Assembly: GCA_009649675.1 (NCBI GenBank) | Contig: WJPL01000003.1 | Coordinates: forward strand, 710,808 to 774,807 | DNA length: 64,000 nucleotides | From: Alphaproteobacteria bacterium HT1-32 | Lineage (GTDB): Bacteria > Pseudomonadota > Alphaproteobacteria > Rhodospirillales > HT1-32 | Reading direction: 5' to 3' | Shown: positions 43,594 through 51,596 of the stretch, piece by piece | How positions within the stretch are numbered: the first letter of the stretch is position 1 | Layout of the letters: each line of letters starts with the position of its first letter | Program-made: the position numbers and the translations under genes | The notes under the pieces: model-generated | Database searches by the model: none | Seen by the model: only the letters and a program-made list of their open reading frames with translations | What the model was told of the DNA's origin: nothing

Positions 43594-44304
43594 CTAATTT
43601 GCTGCATTCTGGCCATTACTACCACCCGGTTCCGGCAAATTTCTGCCATCGAGCAGTTTTACTGTCAGTTCATTAGCCTTCTCGACTGTCATATTAGCCA
43701 TAACGGGAGCCAGTTTTGCCTCACGCATCTGCTCGGCGATGGAAAGCAAAGTGGCCATTTCCATCGTATTAAAGATGGCTGCCGCATCTTTTGGTTTCAT
43801 TGATTCATAAGTCTTAACTGCACGACGCAATTCACGCAGTTGCTGCTCGTCATGCTTCACCAGCAGGCCATCAATAACGCCCTGAAGTTCCTTCAGCTCG
43901 ACAATCTTGCGGTCAATCCTGGTTTCTGCGGCCGACAGCAGGTCCTGCCGGCGGTCGATCTGCCGCTCACGCTGTTCCAGCTCTTCACGGCGGGCCGCAA
44001 GCTGTTGCAGGGTATCGATTTCCGTCTGGGTCAGATTCAGCGCCGACAGCCCCGGATCAACCGGTGCCAGCGGGGGCGGAGATGACGGTGCTGTTGCTGG
44101 CGCAGCCGGAGCAGAAGCAGCCGGCGCCTGCTGGCTATCTGCCGGCGGTGATTCCTGCTGTGCAATCGCACTCGCGACGGCGACAGCCGGTGCCTGTCGG
44201 CCATAATACGGGTCGGTGATAACACCCCAGATTGAATTCAGTTTCACCGTCAGCAATAACGCTGCAGCAAAAATCGTTATGGGAAGAATTCTGAGATATT
44301 TCAC
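43594..44304 (-). CDS. motE: MotE-like flagellar protein (MgtE-N-like domain)
   Basis: Probable MotE, a periplasmic chaperone-type motility protein of alphaproteobacteria, 236 residues. An N-terminal helix (ILPITIFAAALLLTV) acts as signal/anchor, a Pro/Ala-rich linker covers about 45-85, then a coiled coil (TEIDTLQQLAARREELEQ to about 165). The C-terminal MgtE-intracellular-N-like domain reads MKPKDAAAIFNTMEMATL and MREAKLAPVMANMTVEKA. It sits between DUF6468 and cheY in the motor operon. Confidence 0.78.
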   Translation of the reverse strand: MKYLRILPITIFAAALLLTVKLNSIWGVITDPYYGRQAPAVAVASAIAQQESPPADSQQAPAASAPAAPATAPSSPPPLAPVDPGLSALNLTQTEIDTLQQLAARREELEQRERQIDRRQDLLSAAETRIDRKIVELKELQGVIDGLLVKHDEQQLRELRRAVKTYESMKPKDAAAIFNTMEMATLLSIAEQMREAKLAPVMANMTVEKANELTVKLLDGRNLPEPGGSNGQNAAN

Positions 44305-44313
44305 AGCAACTTC

Positions 44314-44745
44314 CTACCGGGCAGACTTGAGGGCTTTGAGCAATTCCTCGCTCGGGCCTGTTCGGTCAGCTTTCGTATGCGCATCCGGGTTCGGGGCCGC
44401 CTTGGGCATTCCCCCGGCGACCTTCCGTCCTTCTGAAATGCCAGCTTCAAGTTCATTGGCAAGCCGGTCACCGCGCTCCGTAAAGAATTCCAGTTCATCC
44501 CGCAAAACCTGCGCCCGCTTGATTCTCTGATCCAGTTCCTGGGCTGTCCGGTCAGCCGCCCGCCGCAATTCCTGAATGCTGCCCTGCGCACGCTGGGTCG
44601 ATTCATTAAAACTGGTAATCATCTGGCCAAGTTCCGACCGGCTGTCACGAAGCGTGCGTAACCGGCGGTTGAGTGCAAAGGCAAAACCGATCGTCGCTGC
44701 CAGCAGCAGCGCCAGAATAATATCGAGGATCAATGACCAATCCAT
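44314..44745 (-). CDS. DUF6468 membrane protein of flagellar operon
   Basis: Protein of 143 residues matching DUF6468. One N-terminal helix (LILDIILALLLAATIGFAFAL) is followed by a basic stretch NRRLRTLRDSRSELG, then a coiled coil over about 35-100 (FNESTQRAQGSIQELRRAAD). The C-terminal tail ends ELLKALKSAR. It occurs between fliM and motE in alphaproteobacterial flagellar operons (known context). Function unknown; a membrane-attached motor accessory is the simplest guess. Confidence 0.75.
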   Translation of the reverse strand: MDWSLILDIILALLLAATIGFAFALNRRLRTLRDSRSELGQMITSFNESTQRAQGSIQELRRAADRTAQELDQRIKRAQVLRDELEFFTERGDRLANELEAGISEGRKVAGGMPKAAPNPDAHTKADRTGPSEELLKALKSAR

Positions 44746-44766
44746 AACAGCCCCATCCTGATCCTG

Positions 44767-45927
44767 TTATCCCTGTGCACGGTCACGGGGTTTTGCCTTC
44801 TCATCAATCCGGATCGCAATCTGTCCGTTACGACGTCCCATCTTGCCCTTGAACAGTTCAATATCACCACACCGCAGGGCAACCCGGGAATCCGGGGTCG
44901 CATTCAGCATCAGCCGGTCGCCGACCTTCAATGCAAGTATATCCTGCAGTGACAGTGTTTGTTGATCCAAAACTGCCCCAAGATCAATGTCGGTTAACCA
45001 CAACTCCTGCGCCAGATGGGTTTCCCAGATCGAGTCCCGTCCGAATTTCTCACCCATGAACATCTGAAGCAGCAGTTCGCGAACCGGCTCCAGCGTCGCA
45101 TAGGGAATCAACAGTTCAAGGCGCCCGCCACGGTCTTCCATATCAATCCGCAGCTTGGCGCAAATCGCTGCGTTTGATGGCCGGGAAATAGTGGCAAAAC
45201 GCGGGTTGGTTTCCAGCCGGTCAAACCGGAATGCAACCGGGCTGAGAGGATCAAATGCCGCGCTGAGATCATCCAGGACGACATGGATCATCCGTTCCAC
45301 CAGATTGCGTTCAATCGTGGTATAGGGCCGACCTTCAATCCGCATGGCAGCCGTGCCGCGGCGTCCGCCAAGCAGCACATCGACAATCGAATAGATCAGG
45401 GCAGAATCAATCGTCAGGAGCCCGTAATTGTCCCATTCCTCAGCCTTGAAAACACCCAGCATCGCCGGCAGCGGAATTGAATTAAGGTAATCACCGAAAC
45501 GCAGCGACAAAATGTTGTCCAGCGACACCTCGACGTTATCCGAGGTAAAATTCCGGAGCGATGTCGACATCATCCGGACCAGACGGTCAAAGACGACCTC
45601 CAGCATCGGCAGACGTTCATAGGAAACCATGGCGCTGTTGAGAATCGCCTGGATTCCCGACTGCTCGCCCATATCATCGCCGTCATCGTCGAAACCGAGC
45701 AGACTGTCGATTTCATCCTGGTTGAGAACGCGGGTCGTTTCACCACCACCCCCGTCATCATCATCGCCGTCCATCATGGTTTCCCATTCGGCCGCCAGGT
45801 CGTCGTCTTCTCCGTCGCCGTCGCCGCCACCCTCGCCGCCTTCTGAATCGAGCATGGACTCCCAGTCTTCGGCGACGTCCTCGTCGTCACCTTCCGGTGG
45901 TAAATTCTGATCGGTCAGGCCACTCAT
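44767..45927 (-). CDS. fliM: Flagellar motor switch protein FliM, with long acidic N-terminal extension
   Basis: FliM forms the C-ring layer that binds CheY-P. It has 386 residues, longer than the usual 320-335. The CheY-P-binding motif LNQDEIDSLLGF is at 68-79 rather than near residue 6. The preceding 60 residues are mostly Asp/Glu/Gly and contain two related motifs, DWESMLDSEG (21-30) and EWETMMDGDD (47-56). The middle CheC-like domain and C-terminal SPOA (SpoA) domain look complete (VGDRLMLNATPDSRVALRCG). Coupled to fliL by a 4-base overlap. Confidence 0.95.
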   Translation of the reverse strand: MSGLTDQNLPPEGDDEDVAEDWESMLDSEGGEGGGDGDGEDDDLAAEWETMMDGDDDDGGGGETTRVLNQDEIDSLLGFDDDGDDMGEQSGIQAILNSAMVSYERLPMLEVVFDRLVRMMSTSLRNFTSDNVEVSLDNILSLRFGDYLNSIPLPAMLGVFKAEEWDNYGLLTIDSALIYSIVDVLLGGRRGTAAMRIEGRPYTTIERNLVERMIHVVLDDLSAAFDPLSPVAFRFDRLETNPRFATISRPSNAAICAKLRIDMEDRGGRLELLIPYATLEPVRELLLQMFMGEKFGRDSIWETHLAQELWLTDIDLGAVLDQQTLSLQDILALKVGDRLMLNATPDSRVALRCGDIELFKGKMGRRNGQIAIRIDEKAKPRDRAQG

Positions 45928-46469
45928 TGCACAAGCATTTCCTTGAACAACACATCACGCACGCGGGTTGGGCGCGTCGCCGCATTCACCCGGATCAGCA
46001 GTTCTTCACGCAGACGATAGATACCTTCCGACCCCTGCAGGTCTTCCTGTCGCAGTTCGCGCAAATAGACTGTAAAATTATCAACAATCCGGTCGATGAC
46101 CTGCTCAATCCGCGGAACGTCTTCCTGAGCGTTCAGTTCAAGCGCGACACGAATTTTCAGGAATTCCTTGCGACGACCATCCGAATTCAGATTCACCAGC
46201 ATTTCCGGAACTTCATAGAAAACACCAATCTCGTTGACTGTTTCCTGCTGTGGCTGGGCTTCCTCTGCCGCCGGCTCACCCCCCGTAATCATAGCGATGA
46301 TCGGATCTGCCAGCCCCATGAAATAAGCGCCAGCACCACCACCAATCAGCAGCAGCAACGGCACAACGATCAGCAGCAGCTTCTTCTTGCCGCCTTTCTT
46401 TCCGCCACCTTCATCGGAGCCGGAATCAATGTCGTCACCCATTGGTTCGTCGAGATCGTCGTCCGCCAT
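45924..46469 (-). CDS. fliL: Flagellar basal body-associated protein FliL
   Basis: FliL stabilises stators around the motor. The 181-residue product has a cytoplasmic acidic/Gly/Lys start, one helix (LLLIVVPLLLLIGGGAGAYF, about 31-52) and a periplasmic stomatin-like domain (VPEMLVNLNSDGRRKEFLKI to the end). The C-terminus RVRDVLFKEMLVQ is typical. It is the first gene of the minus-strand motor operon. No sigma-54 signature was found directly upstream on its strand. Confidence 0.93.
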   Translation of the reverse strand: MADDDLDEPMGDDIDSGSDEGGGKKGGKKKLLLIVVPLLLLIGGGAGAYFMGLADPIIAMITGGEPAAEEAQPQQETVNEIGVFYEVPEMLVNLNSDGRRKEFLKIRVALELNAQEDVPRIEQVIDRIVDNFTVYLRELRQEDLQGSEGIYRLREELLIRVNAATRPTRVRDVLFKEMLVQ

Positions 46470-46658
46470 ATCCGCCTGTCACCGCCTGAGCGGCATCCTT
46501 TCACTGCCCGAAAAAAACTTCGGGTCCACCCTGTAACCTATATCAGTTCATGGATGCCGGGGGAACGCAAACCAGCCAAAACTGATCCTTTATCTTAGTG
46601 TTACAGGGTTAAAAAAGCCTTTCCGCCGGCCTGATCCGGGAGGTCAGCGACCGGAAGC

Positions 46659-46671
46659 GGCAATAATTGCC
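46659..46671. promoter_or_regulatory. FlbD-like enhancer palindrome upstream of flgF
   Basis: GGCAATAATTGCC is a perfect odd-centred palindrome (GCGGCAATAATTGCC with its left flank). It lies about 87 bases upstream of the sigma-54 element of flgF, in the 357-base gap between fliL and flgF. The same core recurs upstream of flgI (51421-51437). This position and form match an enhancer for a FlbD/FlrC-type activator of sigma-54. Confidence 0.65.
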
Positions 46672-46757
46672 TTCCCGGTGGGTCGATTTCGTCCCCCAGC
46701 CGTCCCCTCAAACCGACACACAATAGTTAATGCATTGATTTCATTGATTTATTTTTC

Positions 46758-46774
46758 TTGGCACGGCTCCTGCT
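46758..46774 (+). promoter_or_regulatory. Sigma-54 promoter for flgF operon
   Basis: TTGGCACGGCTCCTGCT has GG at 46760-46761 and GC at 46772-46773 with exactly ten bases between, and TTGGCACG matches the -24 consensus. It lies about 53 bases before the flgF ATG. RpoN-dependent class II/III flagellar expression is expected. Confidence 0.8.
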
Positions 46775-46826
46775 ACAGGAATGGCAGCTAATAACGCCAC
46801 GCCGCTGATACAGGCCGGAGACGAAA

Positions 46827-47567
46827 ATGGAAAACCTCACACTCGTCGCATTATCGCGAATGAGCGTTCTCAGAAACCAGATGGCGACAATCGCCAACAA
46901 TGTCGCAAACGCCGACACTGACGGTTTCAAGAGCGAACATGTCATGTTCGATGACTACGTTGTGAAGACACGGGGCGGCGAATCGAGCCTGAAGGCCAAG
47001 ATCGCCTTCGTGTCCGATGTTGCCTCCTACACCGACCTCAGCAAGGGCCCGCTGATCGCGACAGGAAACGACCTTGATGTTTCCATCGCCAAGGAAGGTT
47101 ATTTCGTCGTCGAAGGCAGGAACGATAACGAATACACGGCCAACGGACGCTTCTCGCTGAACGCAGACGGGGAACTGATCACTGCCGGCGACAAGCGTGT
47201 TCTGAACACGGATAACGAGCCCATCGTGATTGATGGCGGTGTCTCCACCATCGATATCTCGCGCGACGGCACCATTTCGACCGACGGCGCAGAAATCGGG
47301 AAATTGCAGGTCGTCAGATTTGACAATCCGCAGGAACTGGAACGCATCGCCAACGGCCTGTACCGGGCACCCCAGCGGATCACCCCGCAGGTGATGGATA
47401 ACCCCGATCTGGTCCAGGGTTCGATTGAGGAATCAAACGTCGAACCGATCCTGCAAATGAGCCAGATGATTGAAGTACACCGCGCCTATGAAAGCACCAG
47501 TCGCCTGATGAGTCAGGATCATGACCGGCAGCGCAAGGCCATCGACATTCTCACCCGCACCAACTGA
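46827..47567 (+). CDS. flgF: Flagellar proximal rod protein FlgF
   Basis: Axial rod protein of 246 residues. The N-terminal flagellar rod motif is in RMSVLRNQMATIANNVANADTDGFKSE (Flg_bb_rod), and the C-terminal IDILTRTN helix ends the FlgE/F/G core. VVEGRNDNEYTANGRFSLNADGEL is typical of FlgF. GGAGACGAAA precedes the ATG. It opens the sigma-54 operon flgF-flgG-flgA-flgH. Confidence 0.95.
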   Translation: MENLTLVALSRMSVLRNQMATIANNVANADTDGFKSEHVMFDDYVVKTRGGESSLKAKIAFVSDVASYTDLSKGPLIATGNDLDVSIAKEGYFVVEGRNDNEYTANGRFSLNADGELITAGDKRVLNTDNEPIVIDGGVSTIDISRDGTISTDGAEIGKLQVVRFDNPQELERIANGLYRAPQRITPQVMDNPDLVQGSIEESNVEPILQMSQMIEVHRAYESTSRLMSQDHDRQRKAIDILTRTN

Positions 47568-47605
47568 TCCGTCGATCAGCTGAACGATTAGAAAAGGATA
47601 ACGAC

Positions 47606-48391
47606 ATGAGATCATTGAGCATCGGCGCGACGGGAATGCTGGCACAGCAGACGAACGTCGAGATTATCTCGAACAACATCGCGAATATGAACACCACGGC
47701 CTATACCCGGCGCCGGACTGAATTCCATGACCTGCTGTATCAGGATCTGCGGCGCGCCGGTTCGACCAGTTCGGACAATGGTGACGTTGTGCCATCCGGC
47801 ATTCAGCTCGGCCTTGGTGTGCGCACCGCTGCGGTCTATCGCATCACCACCCAGGGCAATATCCTGCAGACCCAGAACACCTTTGATCTGGCCATTCAGG
47901 GCAAGGGTTATTTTGCCGTCGACCTGCCGTCCGGGCAGACCGGCTATACCCGTGACGGCTCGTTCCAGCTGAACGCAGACGGACAGATGGTCACCCATGA
48001 CGGCAATACGGTACAGCCGGGCATCACGATCCCGCAGAACGCCATCAACATCACCATCAATGATTCCGGCGAAGTGCTGGTGACTCTTGATGGTACCGTG
48101 GCACCCCAGAATGTCGGCCAGATCCAGCTCTCCCGGTTCCAGAACGAAGCTGGCCTGAGCGCCATCGGGGACAACCTATTTGTCGAGACTGACGCATCTG
48201 GCAACGCAACAACAGCAAATCCGAATTCAACCGGGTTTGGCAGCCTGCTGCAGGGTTATCTCGAAACCTCCAACGTTAATGTGGTCGAGGAAATCACCAA
48301 TCTGATCACCGCACAGCGCGCCTATGAAATGAATTCCAAGGTTATTGAAACCTCCGATCAGATGATGGCGACCGTTACAAACATCCGATAG
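47606..48391 (+). CDS. flgG: Flagellar distal rod protein FlgG
   Basis: Distal rod protein of 261 residues, the usual FlgG length. It opens MRSLSIGATGMLAQQTNVEIISNNIANMNT, the axial-protein N-terminal helix, and has GFGSLLQGYLETSNVNVVEEI and AYEMNSKVIETSDQMM in the C-terminal helix. AAAGGATAACGAC precedes the ATG. Spaced 38 bases after flgF, in the same operon. Confidence 0.97.
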   Translation: MRSLSIGATGMLAQQTNVEIISNNIANMNTTAYTRRRTEFHDLLYQDLRRAGSTSSDNGDVVPSGIQLGLGVRTAAVYRITTQGNILQTQNTFDLAIQGKGYFAVDLPSGQTGYTRDGSFQLNADGQMVTHDGNTVQPGITIPQNAINITINDSGEVLVTLDGTVAPQNVGQIQLSRFQNEAGLSAIGDNLFVETDASGNATTANPNSTGFGSLLQGYLETSNVNVVEEITNLITAQRAYEMNSKVIETSDQMMATVTNIR

Positions 48392-48418
48392 GCGAAACCT
48401 TCTCCAAGGAGAGACAAG

Positions 48419-49390
48419 ATGAAGAAAATCATCCTGACACTGGCGATCGTTCTTGCAGCTCATTTCATGGCTGCCCCCGCCATCGCCGAACTCGACGGAA
48501 CGCCCCTGCCCTCATTGCGCGGGCATTCAGAGGTGGACGACAATTACATTCGCCTCGGCGACCTGTTTGCCAACCTGCCGGAAGATCAGCGCGAAATTTC
48601 TGTTGCCTACGCACCGAAACCCGGTCGCAAGGCAGTGTTCGACGCGCTCTGGCTGTATCGGGTCGCCCGGCATCACCGCCTGAAATGGCGCCCGATGAGC
48701 CGCCTTGATCAGGCAATCATCACTCGTCCAAGCCAGATTATCGGCCAGTCCGATATCGAGCAGGCAATTTCTGCAGCCCTGTCCGAACGGGGCGCGCCGG
48801 ACCGCTTTCAGATCGAATTCACATCCCGCAACCTGACCCTGCACATCCCCCAGGATGCAACGACGGCAATACGGATAGAAGACCTGCAGTATCAGCCGGG
48901 AGACGAGCGTTTCGCAGCCATCCTTGGCATTTCAAGTGACATGGCCAGCGGCACCCGCACCCGGGTTTCCGGACGCATCCACCCGGTCGTTGATGTCCCC
49001 GTGCTTAACCGGCGCATGGAAAGTGGTGACGTGATTTCGGAAAATGATATCGAATGGCTGGAACTGCGCCAGGACCGGATTGAACGGAACACCATCGTTG
49101 ATCAGGAGCAGCTGGTCGGCATGTCGCCCCGCCGCGCCCTGCAATCGGGAACCATTGTGCGGGCAGGTGCCGTCCGTCGCCCGGTTGTCGTCGAGAAGAA
49201 TTCACTGGTCAACATGTACCTGATCCGCGGTGCCCTGAAACTGACCGCACAGGGCCGTGCGCTGGAGGCGGGCAGTGAAGGTGATGTGATCCGGATTCAG
49301 AACACAACCTCCAAGACGACCATCGAAGCCACCGTTACCGCACCGGGGACAGTTACCGTCGCCGGCATCGGTGGCCGCCTGACAAATTGA
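48419..49390 (+). CDS. flgA: Flagella basal-body P-ring formation protein FlgA
   Basis: Periplasmic chaperone for P-ring assembly by FlgI. The 323-residue product has a signal peptide (LTLAIVLAAHFMAAPAIA) and a C-terminal SAF domain: VVDVPVLNRRMESGDVISEN, MSPRRALQSGTIVRAG, and the end with EGDVIRIQNTTSKTTIEATV. GGAGAGACAAG precedes the ATG. Longer than enterobacterial FlgA (about 220) because of an extra N-terminal domain, as in other alphaproteobacteria. Confidence 0.94.
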   Translation: MKKIILTLAIVLAAHFMAAPAIAELDGTPLPSLRGHSEVDDNYIRLGDLFANLPEDQREISVAYAPKPGRKAVFDALWLYRVARHHRLKWRPMSRLDQAIITRPSQIIGQSDIEQAISAALSERGAPDRFQIEFTSRNLTLHIPQDATTAIRIEDLQYQPGDERFAAILGISSDMASGTRTRVSGRIHPVVDVPVLNRRMESGDVISENDIEWLELRQDRIERNTIVDQEQLVGMSPRRALQSGTIVRAGAVRRPVVVEKNSLVNMYLIRGALKLTAQGRALEAGSEGDVIRIQNTTSKTTIEATVTAPGTVTVAGIGGRLTN

Positions 49391-49418
49391 ACGATAACCC
49401 CGTTCAGGAGAGCTTGAA

Positions 49419-50180
49419 ATGACATCCCCTACCCTCGCACAGACAGCACGGATCGCCGGTCTGACCGCCCTGATGCTGTCGACCGCAGCCTGCAACACGC
49501 TGAGCCGCCTGTCGGAAGTTGGCTCCCAGCCCTCACTGGCAGAGATTGAAAACCCGACACAGCAGGCGAATTACAAGCCTGTCAGCCTGCCCATGCCACA
49601 GCCCGAGATCGCCCGGCATAACTCCAACTCGCTCTGGCGGCCCGGCGCGCGTGCCTTCTTCAAGGACCAGCGGGCAGCAAAGGTCGGTGACATCCTGACC
49701 GTTACCGTCTCAATTGCAGACAGCGTAACCACCCAGAACAAGACCGAACTGAACCGGACAGCCGGAGAGAATGCCGGTCTCGATCAGTTCCTCGGATATC
49801 AGAATGCGCTGGGCAGAATTCTGCCGGAATCGATCACCCCCGCTTCAGCGATCGATTTCGATTCCCAGCATGTTTCGAACGGTGAAGGCAAGATCACCCG
49901 GAACGAAACTGTCAGTGTGCAGCTTGCCGCAATTGTGACCCAGGTCCTGCCAAACGGTAATCTGGTAGTTCACGGGCGGCAGGAAGTTGGCCTGAACTAT
50001 GATGTCCGGGAAATTATTGTCGACGGCGTGATACGCCCGGAAGACATCACAGCATCAAACCAGATCAGCCATGACAAGATTGCCGAGGCCCGCATTCGTT
50101 ACGGCGGACGTGGCCAGATCATGGACCTTCAGTCACCGCGCTGGGGCCAGCAGATCTACGACATCATCTTCCCGTTCTGA
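49419..50180 (+). CDS. flgH: Flagellar L-ring protein FlgH
   Basis: L-ring lipoprotein of 253 residues. The signal ends with the lipobox STAAC (near residue 25). The mature part has SLWRPGARAFFKDQRAAKVGDILTV, the FlgH signature, and NGNLVVHGRQEVGLNYDVRE. Coupled to a preceding GGAGAGCTT. It is the last gene before a strong terminator at 50202. Confidence 0.96.
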   Translation: MTSPTLAQTARIAGLTALMLSTAACNTLSRLSEVGSQPSLAEIENPTQQANYKPVSLPMPQPEIARHNSNSLWRPGARAFFKDQRAAKVGDILTVTVSIADSVTTQNKTELNRTAGENAGLDQFLGYQNALGRILPESITPASAIDFDSQHVSNGEGKITRNETVSVQLAAIVTQVLPNGNLVVHGRQEVGLNYDVREIIVDGVIRPEDITASNQISHDKIAEARIRYGGRGQIMDLQSPRWGQQIYDIIFPF

Positions 50181-50201
50181 TCTGACCGGGAAGATGCCAG
50201 A

Positions 50202-50235
50202 AAAAAGCCCGCAGCTTTATCGCTGCGGGCTTTTT
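50202..50235. terminator. Bidirectional intrinsic terminator
   Basis: GCCCGCAGC (50207-50215) and GCTGCGGGC (50222-50230) form a perfect 9-bp stem with a 6-base loop, with AAAAAA before and TTTTT after. It can end flgH transcripts from the plus strand and dksA transcripts from the minus strand. Confidence 0.92.
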
Positions 50236-50284
50236 GCTGTCCGGAGACAAAATCATCAAACCACGTTAGGGGTTCACGCTGTTC

Positions 50285-50710
50285 CTAGTCGTCGCGATGC
50301 GTCCGTTCCATACGTTCATGGCGTTCCTGAGCTTCCAGGCTCATGGTCGCGATGGGACGCGCTTCCAGCCGTTTCAGGCTGATCGGCTCACCGGTCTCTT
50401 CACAATAACCGTAAGTGCCATCATGAACGCGCTTCAGTGCGGCATCGATTTTCGCGATCAGCTTGCGGGCCCGGTCACGGGTCCGCAGTTCCAGAGCCCT
50501 GTCTGCTTCCGCAGAAGCCCGGTCAGCGATATCCGGCTTCTGAAGATCGCCTTCCTGCAGACTGGCGAGAGTCTCGTTTGATTCCGCCAGAAGTTCAGAA
50601 CGCCAGCGCAACAGCTTTTCTTTGAAGAACCGCCGCTGACGCGGGTTCATAAACTCTTCGTCTTCCGACGGTTGATAATCAGGGGGTAAAGGGAGGTCCA
50701 TGAGCTCCAT
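50285..50710 (-). CDS. dksA: DksA-type RNA polymerase-binding regulator with single cysteine
   Basis: DksA binds the RNA polymerase secondary channel and works with ppGpp. The coiled-coil tip motif DIADRA keeps the Asp/Asp/Ala needed for activity. The zinc-finger positions read C, T, S, A (in YGYCEETGEP and ATMSLEAQ), so only the first cysteine is left and zinc binding is lost. One-cysteine DksA proteins are known in alphaproteobacteria. The start is placed at 50710 (MELMDLPLP); it could also be 50749 or 50701. It lies between flagellar genes, opposite to flgH. Confidence 0.9.
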   Translation of the reverse strand: MELMDLPLPPDYQPSEDEEFMNPRQRRFFKEKLLRWRSELLAESNETLASLQEGDLQKPDIADRASAEADRALELRTRDRARKLIAKIDAALKRVHDGTYGYCEETGEPISLKRLEARPIATMSLEAQERHERMERTHRDD

Positions 50711-50893
50711 GTTCACTTTGTTCCTAACGCCGGTTAAGTCCAAAAACATTACTTTTCTTGATTATTGGCGGCGGAATATAGAGACGCCCTCCACGACCTG
50801 CAAGCGCCGATCAGTCACCTGACGAAACGAGTTCGTGAAGATCATAAATGATTGTTTTAACTGACCTTTGGATTGTCAGTCCCGCCCGGCCTG

Positions 50894-51328
50894 CTATCTG
50901 CGCTGCAGCTTTGCCAGCTCAACTTCGGTTCTGAGCTCAATCTGGGCGATCAGATCTTCCAGTTCGGCATCCCCGCTCTGCCCCTTCCGGGACCGCAAAG
51001 CCTGTGCCAGTCGTCCGAGCTTCTCCATTGGTATGGATCCGGTCAGCAAACCGAGTCTGATCTCTTCCAGGCCATCCAGCAGACTGCTGCCATGGGTAAC
51101 CGCACGGCGCCGTGCCGGCCGGTCCTCGGCATCCGGCGCCTCCTGCAATGACAGCAGTCCTCCAACGGAGTCCACCGAAGCCATGCTCTCCATCTCCGGC
51201 GTATCCTCCGCCGAAGACAGTGACGTCAGCGCCTCGGCAAACGAGCTGCCGGACTTGCCTTGCTTCTTTGTGGTTCGCGATGGCCCGCCTACACGACTTG
51301 AGCCACCAACTTTAATGCCATCGGACAT
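50894..51328 (-). CDS. fliX: Flagellar assembly regulator FliX
   Basis: FliX is an alphaproteobacterial protein that couples flagellar assembly to activity of the FlbD activator. The 144-residue product has a flexible N-terminus and the family core SSLLDGLEEIRLGLLTGSIP then LEDLIAQIELRTEVELAKLQ. It is divergent from flgI, sharing the intergenic region that carries the FlbD-like palindrome, which fits FliX-FlbD regulation. It is alone on this strand. Confidence 0.9.
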   Translation of the reverse strand: MSDGIKVGGSSRVGGPSRTTKKQGKSGSSFAEALTSLSSAEDTPEMESMASVDSVGGLLSLQEAPDAEDRPARRRAVTHGSSLLDGLEEIRLGLLTGSIPMEKLGRLAQALRSRKGQSGDAELEDLIAQIELRTEVELAKLQRR

Positions 51329-51420
51329 TCAACGTTCCTCCGCCTGCATTCAGACTCACAGGTTACAACGGCAGACTGTCACACAACACTTAAATCCCCG
51401 TGAACACGGCTCAATGACAG

Positions 51421-51437
51421 GCGGCAATAATTGCCGC
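51421..51437. promoter_or_regulatory. FlbD-like enhancer palindrome between fliX and flgI
   Basis: GCGGCAATAATTGCCGC is a perfect 17-base palindrome. It lies about 107 bases upstream of the flgI sigma-54 element and about 92 bases from the divergent fliX start. The core is identical with the element at 46659-46671 upstream of flgF, making it a likely binding site for one activator. Confidence 0.7.
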
Positions 51438-51541
51438 TGAGCGGAAACAGCTTCCCTGAAAGCAGAGCCTTTCACAAAACCAGAACCCCAGAGAAATAAA
51501 AAATATTCAGTAATTACAATGCACTGAACATCTTTCCGTTT

Positions 51542-51558
51542 ATGGCACGACTTTCGCA
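51542..51558 (+). promoter_or_regulatory. Sigma-54 promoter for flgI operon
   Basis: ATGGCACGACTTTCGCA has GG at 51544-51545 and GC at 51556-51557 with ten bases between, and TGGCACGA matches the -24 element. It lies about 39 bases before the flgI ATG. Confidence 0.8.
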
Positions 51559-51596
51559 TTAACAGTTGCGGGCGAGAGACGTCCGGATTGACAGAG

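Noticed and set aside
46470-46600. Sigma-54 promoter for the fliL operon on the minus strand
   Set aside because: No GG-N10-GC pattern on that strand at a suitable distance could be found; the fliL promoter remains unidentified.
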